A stretch of 64,000 nucleotides of DNA, from contig NZ_JH600286.1 of NCBI RefSeq assembly GCF_000245335.1, positions 248,001 through 312,000 on the forward strand. The letters are read 5' to 3'. Position numbers and translations under genes: made by a program. This stretch comes from Bacillus mojavensis RO-H-1 = KCTC 3706. Lineage in GTDB: Bacteria > Bacillota > Bacilli > Bacillales > Bacillaceae. Numbering within the stretch: the first letter of the stretch is position 1; every line of letters begins with the position of its first letter. Below the pieces are notes generated by a model. That model did no database searches and was not told the DNA's origin. It worked only from the letters and a program-made list of their open reading frames with translations. This document shows positions 8,533-16,253 of the stretch, in pieces.

Positions 8533-9132
8533 TTATACATAATTATCTTTGGATACTTTATCATATATCCAGTAATATAGTTTTTCATACAAAAAATTAA
8601 CCTCGTTCTTCATATGAATGTAATCAATGCCAAAGTTTTCTTTACCATCACCATAAACATTCTCCTCAAGCTGTTGGTCAAAAGGATATCTAAAATAAAT
8701 GGAGTATGGATCAAAATTATTTAACTCAATTATTAATATATGAAGCTTTCTTAATACTTTTTTGCTTTCGTTATCTTTTGCAAATGAATAACTTTTATGT
8801 AATTCAGAGGTAACCATATCCCATAATGGACTTAAGTTATGTCTATTTAATTTATCTTGGATTTTTGTTTTGTCTAATTTTCTTTTTATGTAAGCATGAT
8901 ATAAAATTGCTTTTAGACATAACTCAATTGAGTGTCTGTATAGATAAATAATTGGAATGATTGTACTATCAATGGAATGATTGTTCAAGCCTTCGTATGA
9001 TGAAATTAACTTATCGGCAGATTCTTTAAAGTAATTGGAATATAGTATTAAATGTTCATCGTGGGATCTGAAAGTTTTCTGCCAGTTAGGATAAGCATTT
9101 TTATAAATATCAATATTGCTTTTGAAAATCAA
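8533..9132 (-). CDS. HEPN-like protein, last gene of a three-gene operon
   Basis: 199 residues, A+T-rich. The segment IIYLYRHSIELCLKAIL near residue 65 has the helical pattern of HEPN-domain proteins, followed by KLNRHNLSPLWDMV, which resembles the second HEPN helix. A classical RxxxxH nuclease motif is not clear. It is last in a minus-strand operon: Xre protein (9331-9564), 64-residue protein (9150-9344), then this gene after a 17-bp gap. HEPN proteins often act as RNase toxins or defence effectors; that role here is inferred only. Confidence 0.6.
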   Translation of the reverse strand: MIFKSNIDIYKNAYPNWQKTFRSHDEHLILYSNYFKESADKLISSYEGLNNHSIDSTIIPIIYLYRHSIELCLKAILYHAYIKRKLDKTKIQDKLNRHNLSPLWDMVTSELHKSYSFAKDNESKKVLRKLHILIIELNNFDPYSIYFRYPFDQQLEENVYGDGKENFGIDYIHMKNEVNFLYEKLYYWIYDKVSKDNYV

Positions 9133-9149
9133 TTAGGAACCTCTCCTTT

Positions 9150-9344
9150 TTATTTTTTATTTATGACACCTTCTATTGCCTCAGAAATTGTTGACCATTT
9201 TTCTAGTCCGCGTGCTACATGCGTACCTTTACCTGCTATTGTCGCGTATGCTTCATGTGTATTATTGGCTTCAAAAACTCTAACCGATAGATCCCTCTCC
9301 CTAAAGAGTAGCCATTCTTGTTTTTCACCGTCAAATAGCATCAT
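9150..9344 (-). CDS. 64-residue protein between Xre and HEPN-like genes
   Basis: Small mixed-charge protein (WLLFRERDLSVRVFEAN near the N-terminus, GLEKW in the second half) of no family I know. It overlaps the end of the Xre gene by 14 bases and precedes the HEPN-like gene, so all three are probably co-translated. It could be an antitoxin-like partner. Confidence 0.6.
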   Translation of the reverse strand: MMLFDGEKQEWLLFRERDLSVRVFEANNTHEAYATIAGKGTHVARGLEKWSTISEAIEGVINKK

Positions 9345-9564
9345 TGTCTCCTTTTACTTCGATTAAACTTATGATCTCGTTTATGTCTTCAATGTCTAAT
9401 GTGTTTGCTATACGTTCAATATGTCCGAAATTAATATTTTGCCTCTTACCATTTATTAACTCACTTAACGCTGCATGTCTTATTCCACATTTATCAGCGA
9501 GAGCTCTGAGCGAAAGATCCTGCTTTTCCAAAAGATCCCCTATATTAACTTTAACTTTTTTCAT
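9331..9564 (-). CDS. Xre-family regulator C, first gene of the HEPN-like operon
   Basis: 77-residue HTH protein with ALADKCGIRHAALSELINGK as the HTH region. It is divergent from the operon starting at 9676, and the 110-bp gap holds a strong rightward promoter and repeated ACGTAAT/CGTAAC motifs, so it probably represses both directions. GGAGGTGAA precedes the ATG. Confidence 0.8.
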   Translation of the reverse strand: MKKVKVNIGDLLEKQDLSLRALADKCGIRHAALSELINGKRQNINFGHIERIANTLDIEDINEIISLIEVKGDNDAI

Positions 9565-9592
9565 TATTTCACCTCCAACTGTATTTTTTTTC

Positions 9593-9622
9593 TTGACTAT
9601 ACGTAATAACGTACCATATAAT
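9593..9622 (+). promoter_or_regulatory. Rightward promoter of the small-gene operon
   Basis: -35 TTGACT (9593-9598), 18-base spacer, -10 TATAAT (9617-9622). ACGTAATAACGTACC lies within it and a related GGTAC...GCGTAACG follows at 9635-9653, a likely operator for the divergent Xre protein. Confidence 0.75.
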
Positions 9623-9675
9623 CGTTAACAAAGTGGTACTTGAAAGCGTAACGTTTTAAGGGGAGGAGCTTTTAA

Positions 9676-9780
9676 ATGAAAACATTTGATATAAAAAATG
9701 TGGATTGCTTCCATTGCGATCCGCAGCCTTACAAAGCACTGCGTCTTGGCGGACAATTAAAGGAGGTAATCGGAGAATGA
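9676..9780 (+). CDS. 34-residue small protein, first gene of the rightward operon
   Basis: A short reading frame with an excellent site (GGGGAGGAG, 8 bases before the ATG) directly downstream of the promoter. It includes CFHC and ends in an ATGA overlap with the next gene. Function unknown; it may also act as a leader peptide coupling translation. Confidence 0.6.
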   Translation: MKTFDIKNVDCFHCDPQPYKALRLGGQLKEVIGE

Positions 9781-9977
9781 ACGTTTACTATAAAAAAACT
9801 GTTGTTGGTTGGTGGAATATTTATCCTGCAGGCTCAGACGCGCAGTTCGTAAATCTTTCGCCAGAGGAATTTTTTACGCTCTTGCCTCAGGTATCCCGAA
9901 AAGCATTTGCTGGTTGCGCAGATATAAATCTTAAGGCAGCGCAAGAATTATTCGGTGAGGAGGTGCGGTCGGCATGA
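9777..9977 (+). CDS. 66-residue hypothetical protein
   Basis: Starts at an ATGA overlap with the preceding gene, with AAAGGAGG upstream. Tryptophan-rich start (VVGWWNIYP), then LSPEEFFTLLPQVSRKAF. No family recognised. It overlaps the next start by 4 bases. Confidence 0.65.
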   Translation: MNVYYKKTVVGWWNIYPAGSDAQFVNLSPEEFFTLLPQVSRKAFAGCADINLKAAQELFGEEVRSA

Positions 9978-10318
9978 TGAAAAAATTTGGTCCGAAGAAG
10001 GTGAAACTTCACTGGCACGGAGTCGCTTTTGATACGGGGCTGCCGATACACGAGGTATCTGACGCCTGGTTAATGAGTCCTGACATCATCGGAAAATATA
10101 TGGGAGACGATGAGCTCGCATTTTATGAAGTTGACAGCCTGGAGAGGCAGGATGACGGTTTTCATTTATACGAAGATAACCATCCACGCTTTTTCACGGT
10201 AGGAACGTCGAAAGTAGGCACGGATCTTTCCAAAATCAATTTTCCTGAACTCGCAAATATGTCATTTATGGATTACATTCGGATTGGTTTCTCACTAGAA
10301 AGGGAGGGTTCACGATGA
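9974..10318 (+). CDS. 114-residue hypothetical protein
   Basis: Starts ATGATG (9974 or 9977) overlapping the previous stop; GGAGGTGCG lies upstream. Acidic and aromatic, with LHWHGVAFDTGLP near the start. It ends in an overlap with the next gene (GATGAA). No family recognised. Probably an accessory protein of the same translationally coupled operon. Confidence 0.65.
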   Translation: MMKKFGPKKVKLHWHGVAFDTGLPIHEVSDAWLMSPDIIGKYMGDDELAFYEVDSLERQDDGFHLYEDNHPRFFTVGTSKVGTDLSKINFPELANMSFMDYIRIGFSLEREGSR

Positions 10319-10857
10319 ATAAATACAGTGTTTCTAAATCAGCAGTGAAAACGGCGATAGCTCGTCTCGGTCTTACAAAAACGCAAGCACAAAACGTATT
10401 GCCGAAATATGCTCAAGGCGCCGCGTTCGTTTGGTCTCTCGATTCTACAAGCGGAAGCCAAGCCGTTTACGACAACTATAACGAAAGAGTGCGCCTTGTA
10501 ATCGCCGAGAACAGCAACGTATTAGATGTTTTCCCCATTGATTATGCGCTACAGTCACCGCACAACTTATCGGAAAAGGTAAGACAATCGCTTAAGGGGT
10601 CGACTAAAGAGACTTTGATCGCGAGAAGAGACGAGACCTACCGTAAATGGTGCGAGGTAGAGGTTGACTTTCACGCAAATAGTCACGAGATCGCTAAGGT
10701 GCGGCTTGCAATGATCGGGGCGAAACTTGAGGAGAAGGCGGAACTAAATAAACGCTTGGCGAATCTTTGCGCTGAGAACAAGCGGCTGCATAACGAACGA
10801 TCTGAATTGCGAAAAGAGAGAACCGAGTTAGAACGCGCACTTGTACCTTACATTTGA
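10315..10857 (+). CDS. 180-residue protein with C-terminal coiled coil
   Basis: The N-terminal half has a small helical domain (SAVKTAIARLGLTKTQAQNV); the C-terminal 60 residues are charged and heptad-like (KLEEKAELNKRLANL, then ELRKERTEL), predicting a coiled coil. GGGAGG precedes the ATG at 10315. Fourth gene of the coupled operon. No function assigned. Confidence 0.65.
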   Translation: MNKYSVSKSAVKTAIARLGLTKTQAQNVLPKYAQGAAFVWSLDSTSGSQAVYDNYNERVRLVIAENSNVLDVFPIDYALQSPHNLSEKVRQSLKGSTKETLIARRDETYRKWCEVEVDFHANSHEIAKVRLAMIGAKLEEKAELNKRLANLCAENKRLHNERSELRKERTELERALVPYI

Positions 10858-10874
10858 GAATTGAGGTGAAAACC

Positions 10875-11129
10875 ATGTATAAAATAGGCGAAACTGTGCG
10901 ATATTGGGGCGTTAAAACAGGCGGTCTGACGTGGCTTTCGGCGGAAGCTTTGACCGGTAAGATAATCGGCTGGCAGTGCAAAGAACGGAGTTATAAGATC
11001 GAGGGACAGTCGGGTACTATACATGACGTTCCGGAAAAGTTAATTGATGGAGGTCCGAAGTTAAAGCCGGTTTGTTACCGGCTTAATTTTTTTGTCCTTT
11101 TTCCGAAGTATATACGCATCTATAAGTGA
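10875..11129 (+). CDS. 84-residue hypothetical protein whose 3' end runs through a terminator
   Basis: ATG at 10875 follows GAGGTGAAAACC; an in-frame TTG at 10854 has no site. The first 55 residues look like a small beta-rich domain (MYKIGETVRYWGVKTGG). From residue 64 on the frame reads through the hairpin and T-run at 11061-11093, so the final 15 or so codons would mostly be missing from the transcript. One extra or missing base just before the hairpin would instead end the protein at TAA inside it. The 3' end may be frameshifted. Confidence 0.55.
   Translation: MYKIGETVRYWGVKTGGLTWLSAEALTGKIIGWQCKERSYKIEGQSGTIHDVPEKLIDGGPKLKPVCYRLNFFVLFPKYIRIYK
11061..11093 (+). terminator. Terminator overlapping the end of the preceding gene
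   Basis: AAGCCGG/CCGGCTT arms with a 7-base loop, then AA and seven T. It ends the operon that begins at 9676. Confidence 0.8.
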
Positions 11130-11817
11130 CGGAATAAAAAATTCTCAAACTGATGATGCAAATTCGAACGCTACGATGGGGTTTTACTTGTGAAGGACGA
11201 AAAATTAAGCGGAAAAAGATGTGCCATTCCGGAAGTTAATACGCAGTTATTAATGACGCAAGAAATTTGCGCGGCATTAATTGGGCGTACATATTTCGGT
11301 TGTGAAAAAGTTTTACTTGGGATGTCGCAAAATCGAATATATCGATGGGGTTTTAAGGTGAAGGAGGCAAAAGGTTTCACCGGAAAGTGTCCGTTTTGGA
11401 AAGTTAATACGCAGTTATTAATGAAAAGGTTTTGCTAAAACGGAAGTTAATACGGAGTTTAAAAATGTCAGGAGAAAAAGTATTGAATCAAATGTCGCAA
11501 AATTCACGGTAGCCTACCCATTATATATGTGAGAACGAAAAGGTTTATAGAGTGTCCGTTTATAAAAGTGAATTTGCAGTTATTTACGAAAATGTTGTGC
11601 CAATCTGGTATCTAGCCTCGCAGTTAATGATGATGGAAGAAAGTTTCCCTTAATTGTGGGTTTGAAAAATTCACGGGTATTATCTAGTGAACTGCGCGGT
11701 TTTCACCTTACTTGCATATTGTTTTGTGCAAGATGTCGCAATACTGGCTACTACCTACCCGTTATATAAGTGAGAAATAAAAACACACAAAACATTGTGT
11801 GTGAGGAGGATAAGTAA
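11101..11817 (+). repeat. Block of long degenerate direct repeats (4-5 units)
   Basis: About 715 bp without a convincing gene. Units start with GATGTCGCAAAAT-like sequence at about 11155, 11321, 11491 and 11732 (spacing about 166, 170 and 240 bp). Each continues into CGATGGGGTTTTA or CCGTTATATAAGTGAG, then GTGAGAACGAAAAGG-like and GTTAATACGCAGTTATTAATGA-like segments. A partial unit begins near 11117. The block ends in a hairpin (ACACACAA/TTGTGTGT, 11783-11802) touching the ribosome binding site of the next gene. Small frames inside it merely translate the repeats. Iteron-type origin, tandem regulatory RNAs or operators are possible. Confidence 0.7.
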
Positions 11818-12306
11818 ATGGAGCAATTTAAAAAGTATTTGCCTAATGATAAGACTGAATTATTAGAACAAACAAACTATGAAATGTATAACCTCGATCT
11901 TATGCGCAAGGTGTTTCCGCGTATTATTGGTGAGTTTGATCAAATTTATAAACGGAAGCAGCGAAAGCCACAAATTAGAGACATTATAGCTTTGTACTTT
12001 TATCTACTTTCATATGTCGATGGCAAGCATACGTTAGAGAGTGGCGAAAAAAGTGAACGCTTTGGGGCTAGCTTTCCAGCAAAACACAAAATTGTATATG
12101 ACTTAGGAATTGCAGAGAAACGAATTAAGCCGCTCGTTGATATTTTACTAACTAACGGGTTGTTACTCGAAGCGAGAGACGTTTGGGTCGGGACAAGTCG
12201 GTATAAATGGTACTTTGTTTCTTTTTGTCCGAGGATCAGTGATGACGGCTATATAGTTTCGGAAGATGGAGGAAAAATACTACCCGATCTTTCTGTTTAT
12301 AAGTGA
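11818..12306 (+). CDS. 162-residue protein, possible winged-helix replication or control protein
   Basis: Strong site (GAGGAGG) before the ATG. The central part (IRDIIALYFYLLSYVDGKH, then GIAEKRIKPLVDILLTNGLLL) reads like the helix and wing of a small DNA-binding domain used by replication proteins. No exact family recognised. Its position directly after the repeat block suggests it may bind those repeats. Confidence 0.6.
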   Translation: MEQFKKYLPNDKTELLEQTNYEMYNLDLMRKVFPRIIGEFDQIYKRKQRKPQIRDIIALYFYLLSYVDGKHTLESGEKSERFGASFPAKHKIVYDLGIAEKRIKPLVDILLTNGLLLEARDVWVGTSRYKWYFVSFCPRISDDGYIVSEDGGKILPDLSVYK

Positions 12307-12378
12307 TACAAGCAACAGAGGGCTGTTTGGATACATGTATAAGAGGAGATTATGCAAGAAGGTGTTAGATATCCAAGT

Positions 12379-12499
12379 AAACATACCAATAGAAACATAA
12401 CAACGTTAAACATACCAACAAATAATAGCGCTCAATTAAAACACTTTCGCGCAGATACTTATTAATTAAATAAATTCTATCGCGATAAATAATATCTGC
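12379..12499. repeat. Intergenic direct and inverted repeats (12307-12559)
   Basis: The 250-bp gap has AAACATACCAA twice (12379-12389, 12408-12418) and an interrupted inverted repeat GCAGATA/TATCTGC (12451-12457, 12493-12499) whose inner TTATT/AATAA also pair. A+T-rich. Promoter or origin-like DNA; function not assigned. Confidence 0.5.
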
Positions 12500-12559
12500 A
12501 AGAGTGAGCATAAGCGAACGATTGCTTTGTTTCAAAAAAAGAAAGGAGGAAATATAAAA

Positions 12560-13372
12560 ATGAAAATAAACCAACCAAAGGAAGAGCTCAAACAAAAAAT
12601 AAACAGATGGAAAACTGAAGTCAATTCCAATTTTACGGACGCCTCCCACCTGAATCGTGAGATAGATGCTGCGTTTTCAGAATACATTCTGGCCACAGGA
12701 AAAAGCCCGATGCAATCGGGGCCAGGATTGATGAAGTCTATAAGCGATCTGCTCGTCAAGGTTCATGAAAATATCGAGAGGCTTCAAATAAAGGAACGGA
12801 CCCGCGAAGAGTGGGAACGCGAGGAAGAAAAGTACATACCTCCAATGCCTTCCGAGGTTCCATCAGGATATCGAGTGTGCGCATGTTGGAATTGTAATAA
12901 TGTTTTTCAGCGTCTCGGAAAAAAGAAATATTGCAGTGACGCATGCGGTCAAGAGCAAAGAGACGCGGATAAACGGTTGAAACGAACCGGCACGTACTTA
13001 GCTCCAAAACGTGACGGATATTTGCTTAACAGAGAAGAAAATGCTGGAAAAAAAGACGAAGGGAGACTCGTTTTTACTGATCGAATACACTTATATGGCA
13101 AGCGTGAAATGGATGGAAATCGTCCGTATTCTCCTCGTAGAAATACAGAAGCAAAACAGCACGGCGAAATAAAGTTTGGCCAAGTTGAGGGTAACGCAGA
13201 AGAAAAGTCGGAATATGAAAGATTCAGAGACGGTGAGAGTCCGGGTATCTTTACGGTTGATATTGCGTCTGGTCTTAAAATCTACCATACAAACGGGAAA
13301 AAACACGAATATAGTGAGAGGGATACTGGCGCGTGGTACCTCTTTCAATCTTGCATTAGTCATTCTGGCTAA
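12560..13372 (+). CDS. Phage-type zinc-finger protein, 270 residues
   Basis: AAAGGAGG lies 12 bases before ATG 12560. The N-terminal 90 residues are helical and charged. A zinc finger follows near residues 108-130 (CACWNCNNVF, then KKYCSDAC), with the basic tail common in phage-encoded zinc-ribbon proteins. The C-terminal third is hydrophilic. The stop codon lies inside the terminator stem at 13353-13375. Probably binds nucleic acid. Confidence 0.65.
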   Translation: MKINQPKEELKQKINRWKTEVNSNFTDASHLNREIDAAFSEYILATGKSPMQSGPGLMKSISDLLVKVHENIERLQIKERTREEWEREEEKYIPPMPSEVPSGYRVCACWNCNNVFQRLGKKKYCSDACGQEQRDADKRLKRTGTYLAPKRDGYLLNREENAGKKDEGRLVFTDRIHLYGKREMDGNRPYSPRRNTEAKQHGEIKFGQVEGNAEEKSEYERFRDGESPGIFTVDIASGLKIYHTNGKKHEYSERDTGAWYLFQSCISHSG

Positions 13373-13382
13373 TGCTTTTTTT
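13353..13382 (+). terminator. Terminator overlapping the zinc-finger gene stop
   Basis: GCATTAG/CTAATGC with a 9-base loop, followed by seven T. Confidence 0.85.
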
Positions 13383-13435
13383 ATGCCTTTTTTTCGATGC
13401 TTAGTTAAGAAAATTTAACAAGGAGGGTAGACCCT

Positions 13436-13666
13436 ATGGAATTAACCGGTGATCAGTTTTTAAAAATTCGCCGAATTTACAGGCTATCACAAAAAGATGT
13501 AGCAGATTTAACAGGGGTTTCTGAGGCTTTTATTTGCATGATCGAAAACGGAAAGCGAAAACTTACTCAAAAAGTCTCTACAAGATTAGCAGATAAATTG
13601 GATCTTAACCCTGCTAAAGTGATTAGCCTACTTGAATTCTACGCGCAAACGGAGGTTATTAAATGA
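13436..13666 (+). CDS. Xre-family regulator D
   Basis: 76-residue Cro/C1 HTH protein (DVADLTGVSEAFICMIENGK as the HTH). AAGGAGGG precedes the ATG. It overlaps the next gene by 4 bases (ATGA), so it begins a second rightward operon and may autoregulate it. Confidence 0.82.
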   Translation: MELTGDQFLKIRRIYRLSQKDVADLTGVSEAFICMIENGKRKLTQKVSTRLADKLDLNPAKVISLLEFYAQTEVIK

Positions 13667-14073
13667 ACCAGCGAAAGATCAACACGATGCGAACTAAACT
13701 CGGCCGCCTAGCCCGAAACCAATGCGCCAACTACAAAAGTAGCGGTGCCTGTGATCTTCAGCGTTGCGGTTTGTGTACCGTTGAAATCAAAACGGATTCA
13801 ATGTCAGGGAATGTTTGTCCGTACTTTATGCGAAACGTTCTGCCCGCAGATCCGGCTTTAATGCGGGAGTATCTCGAATATTTACCAGCCGATCATCCGT
13901 TACAGAACAAGTCGAACAGGGCGGGAAAATGCAAACGTTGCGGCCATCGATTCGAGCGCAAAAGTAACCGGCAACTATACTGCGCCGGATGTGCTGTTGA
14001 AAATGAAAAGGAAAACTGTCGACGAAGGAATCGAGATTATCGAGATAGACAAAGAAATAGAATGACGATTTAG
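13663..14073 (+). CDS. Cys-rich VLP-like protein with C-terminal zinc ribbon
   Basis: 136 residues. The N-terminal half has a cysteine cluster ending in YFMRNVLP (NQCANY, CDLQRCGLC, CPYF), resembling the Cys-rich VLP domain seen in Firmicute mobile elements. The C-terminal part is a zinc ribbon (CKRCGHRF, then YCAGC) with an Arg-rich tail. It overlaps the Xre gene. Probably a nucleic-acid-binding or structural zinc protein; role unknown. Confidence 0.65.
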   Translation: MNQRKINTMRTKLGRLARNQCANYKSSGACDLQRCGLCTVEIKTDSMSGNVCPYFMRNVLPADPALMREYLEYLPADHPLQNKSNRAGKCKRCGHRFERKSNRQLYCAGCAVENEKENCRRRNRDYRDRQRNRMTI

Positions 14074-14175
14074 ACGTCAGTGAACGTTGATATGACGGGC
14101 TTTGCAAATGCAAAAAACCGCATCCGACTATATCACTATTAGAATTCAATTTTTGTATGTAAAGGAGGTACATCT

Positions 14176-14376
14176 TTGACTAACGTCTTGGTCTACGTAA
14201 AATCTGACGAAGTGCTCACGGTTGATGCGGAAACAGGTGAAATATTGCGAAGGATTAGCGGCTGTCACCGGGACTTACTCGTGTCACAGGCGCTTTTTTA
14301 CTGCCGGAATGCCGGTGAAGTACCGAATATCGTTTACCAGAGGGAGGAAGGCGCATGTACTGCGTATCAAAAATGA
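14176..14376 (+). CDS. 66-residue hypothetical protein
   Basis: TTG start with AAAGGAGG 7 bases upstream. Beta-rich start (NVLVYVKSDEVLTVDAETGE). It overlaps the next gene by 22 bases. The 100 bp before it hold no gene. No family recognised. Confidence 0.6.
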   Translation: MTNVLVYVKSDEVLTVDAETGEILRRISGCHRDLLVSQALFYCRNAGEVPNIVYQREEGACTAYQK

Positions 14377-14729
14377 CAGATTACTACGGAAATTATGGCG
14401 AATCTGACTCAGCATACATTCGCGAATCTCTAGCCGGTCCTTTTTCCGACTTATTTCCGGACGGTCAGGCTTTTATCGAGCTGGACGAAAAAAGAGGCAC
14501 ATATAAAGTAACGGGCCAGGACGGCGGAGTAATCGCGTTTTCGACTGTTACCCGCAGTAAGAAAGCAACGGATCTGGAATTTAGTCGGCAGTTATTTAAT
14601 GCAGCAGCCGACGCAGCGTGTCATTACGGCGCTAAGAACGCGTATGTGGTCGATGGGGCTATTAATATACCCGTTGATGAGTACGAGGCCGAATTATTAA
14701 AAGCCGAAAAGGGGGACGATGGAGAATGA
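14355..14729 (+). CDS. 124-residue hypothetical protein
   Basis: ATG at 14355 follows GGGAGGAAGG; a second in-frame ATG lies six codons later. Acidic protein with YKVTGQDGGVIAFST in the middle. It overlaps the next gene by 4 bases (ATGA). No family recognised. Confidence 0.62.
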   Translation: MYCVSKMTDYYGNYGESDSAYIRESLAGPFSDLFPDGQAFIELDEKRGTYKVTGQDGGVIAFSTVTRSKKATDLEFSRQLFNAAADAACHYGAKNAYVVDGAINIPVDEYEAELLKAEKGDDGE

Positions 14730-15076
14730 ACGAATGGAAAGCAAAACGATCTGAACTAGAACAGCAACTAATTGACGCTAAACAAACGGTGATTAAGTAC
14801 GAGGGGACATTAAAGCCTTTCCGTACAATCACTGAAACGGAGTATCGGGACGCAAGGCGAGCAGTCATAGACCTGGCCACGCAGATATCAGACGGCGACT
14901 ACGAGGCCGGACGACCTTCAGATCCATACGAAGGGATGACCGCGCAGGAACTCCGCAGTTTGTACGAACAGAAAAAAGCAGATTACAGGGGCTTTGCTGG
15001 CTCGGGTCAGGAGGCTGCGGAATTAATGCGGATCGACACCCGTATCCAGGCGCTTGAAAGCGGGGAAGCGGAGTGA
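14726..15076 (+). CDS. 116-residue helical hypothetical protein
   Basis: Long helix-forming N-terminus (RSELEQQLIDAKQTVIKYEG) and a second helical part near RSLYEQKKADY. ATGA overlap upstream and GTGA overlap downstream place it inside a tightly coupled operon. Function unknown. Confidence 0.62.
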   Translation: MNEWKAKRSELEQQLIDAKQTVIKYEGTLKPFRTITETEYRDARRAVIDLATQISDGDYEAGRPSDPYEGMTAQELRSLYEQKKADYRGFAGSGQEAAELMRIDTRIQALESGEAE

Positions 15077-15558
15077 GATATACTCTGTATTTAACGCAGG
15101 CCAGCGATGACCGATCGACAGTTTATTCGTACGCGCTACACAATTACGAAGGGCCGCAGGCGTCCGGCGTATTCGTTGCGTTCGGAAGACGTCGGCAGGA
15201 CACATCATACTGCGGCCATATTGCGCTTCAGCGGGCTTTAAGGGCGGCGGCTAAAACGGAGGGCGTCATATCACTAAAGGTAATCGTCGATCACCCGTTA
15301 ATGCAGCCAATCATGTTCGAAACGATGGGAATCGACGAGCAAAAGTATCCGGGATTATGCCAGACGACAAACCGCCTGCTGAAACGTTTTGCATCACATG
15401 AACTGGCTGCGAGCGAATTCGTCAGTGACGATGCGGCTTGGCAGGAGGTCGCGGTGCTAGACGAGGCGCTGAACGTCCTCGAACAGAATAGAACGATCAA
15501 AGGACGATGGCGTACGATTCGCGATCGATTTTTTAATGCTTACAAAATAATACGATAG
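15073..15558 (+). CDS. 161-residue hypothetical protein
   Basis: GTG start in a GTGA overlap with the previous stop. The first 80 residues alternate strands and a helix (MRYTLYLTQASDD, then SGVFVAFGRR, then CGHIALQRALRAA), which could be an RNase H-like fold, but I see no convincing catalytic acidic set. C-terminal half helical. Last gene of the coupled group. Confidence 0.6.
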   Translation: MRYTLYLTQASDDRSTVYSYALHNYEGPQASGVFVAFGRRRQDTSYCGHIALQRALRAAAKTEGVISLKVIVDHPLMQPIMFETMGIDEQKYPGLCQTTNRLLKRFASHELAASEFVSDDAAWQEVAVLDEALNVLEQNRTIKGRWRTIRDRFFNAYKIIR

Positions 15559-15570
15559 GGGGACATTAGT

Positions 15571-16197
15571 ATGAAATTTTCAAAGAAACTTACGGATAAG
15601 GTGGACGAATTAAAAGCGCTCCAAGAAAAGCACAACGCTCAGACAGAAGGGATGCGCGCCCATAACGAAAAAGTGTCTGCTGAACTCACCATGGCAGAAC
15701 AAGACCTCGCGGCGGCAATTGAAGCACTGGCAGAGGACCCTTCAGAGGAGAATCGCTTGAAAGAGAAAGAAGCTAGACGGAGAGTTACGGAGCTGCGGCT
15801 AGAAGCAGGCGGTGCCAGCGAACGTCGGAGCGCAGTTTTCCATGCGGGAACGGCTCAAATTAGCGGTCTCAAGTCCGAAATACTGGAACTTGCACGGAAG
15901 GAGATCGTTGCCAATAAAACTGCGAAGGAAGACGCTGCACTTGAGCGAATTGCAGCCGCAAAGCGAGAGTATCTGGAAGCTGCGAAAGCCTATCATGATT
16001 TGCTAATCGTCGATGGGCAGCAGAAGTATTATGATCTAGCGCGTGAGATAGGTGTTAACGGAAGCACAGCAAAAGAGAATGAGCCCGGCTTTAGTATCCA
16101 TCACCCTATCTATACGGATAGGGAATCAGGTCCTAATAAATACGGAATTATTGAGCCGGAAGTATTTCGCGCATGGAATCGCGGAGTAGTTGAATAG
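15571..16197 (+). CDS. 208-residue coiled-coil protein
   Basis: GGGGGACA precedes the ATG. Residues 1-140 are almost entirely charged helix with heptads (KLTDKVDELKALQEKH and onward), so a long coiled coil is likely; the last 50 residues are not helical. It is followed by a strong terminator. A scaffold-like role is conceivable given the tape-measure gene nearby, but this is speculation. Confidence 0.62.
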   Translation: MKFSKKLTDKVDELKALQEKHNAQTEGMRAHNEKVSAELTMAEQDLAAAIEALAEDPSEENRLKEKEARRRVTELRLEAGGASERRSAVFHAGTAQISGLKSEILELARKEIVANKTAKEDAALERIAAAKREYLEAAKAYHDLLIVDGQQKYYDLAREIGVNGSTAKENEPGFSIHHPIYTDRESGPNKYGIIEPEVFRAWNRGVVE

Positions 16198-16202
16198 ATA
16201 TC

Positions 16203-16232
16203 GAGACGCCTTTTATCGGGCGTCTTTTTTAT
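16203..16232 (+). terminator. Terminator after the coiled-coil gene
   Basis: GACGCC/GGCGTC with an 8-base loop and six T. It separates the upstream operon from the tape-measure pair. Confidence 0.88.
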
Positions 16233-16253
16233 TTTGAAAAACAAAGGAGCGAG

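Noticed and set aside
11190..11438. 82-codon frame inside the repeat block
   Set aside because: Its repeated VNTQLLM segments simply reflect the DNA repeats; later units are not open, so coding function is unlikely.
11101..11817. CRISPR-like array
   Set aside because: Units are about 170-240 bp apart and diverged over their whole length; there are no short identical repeats with uniform spacers and no cas genes.
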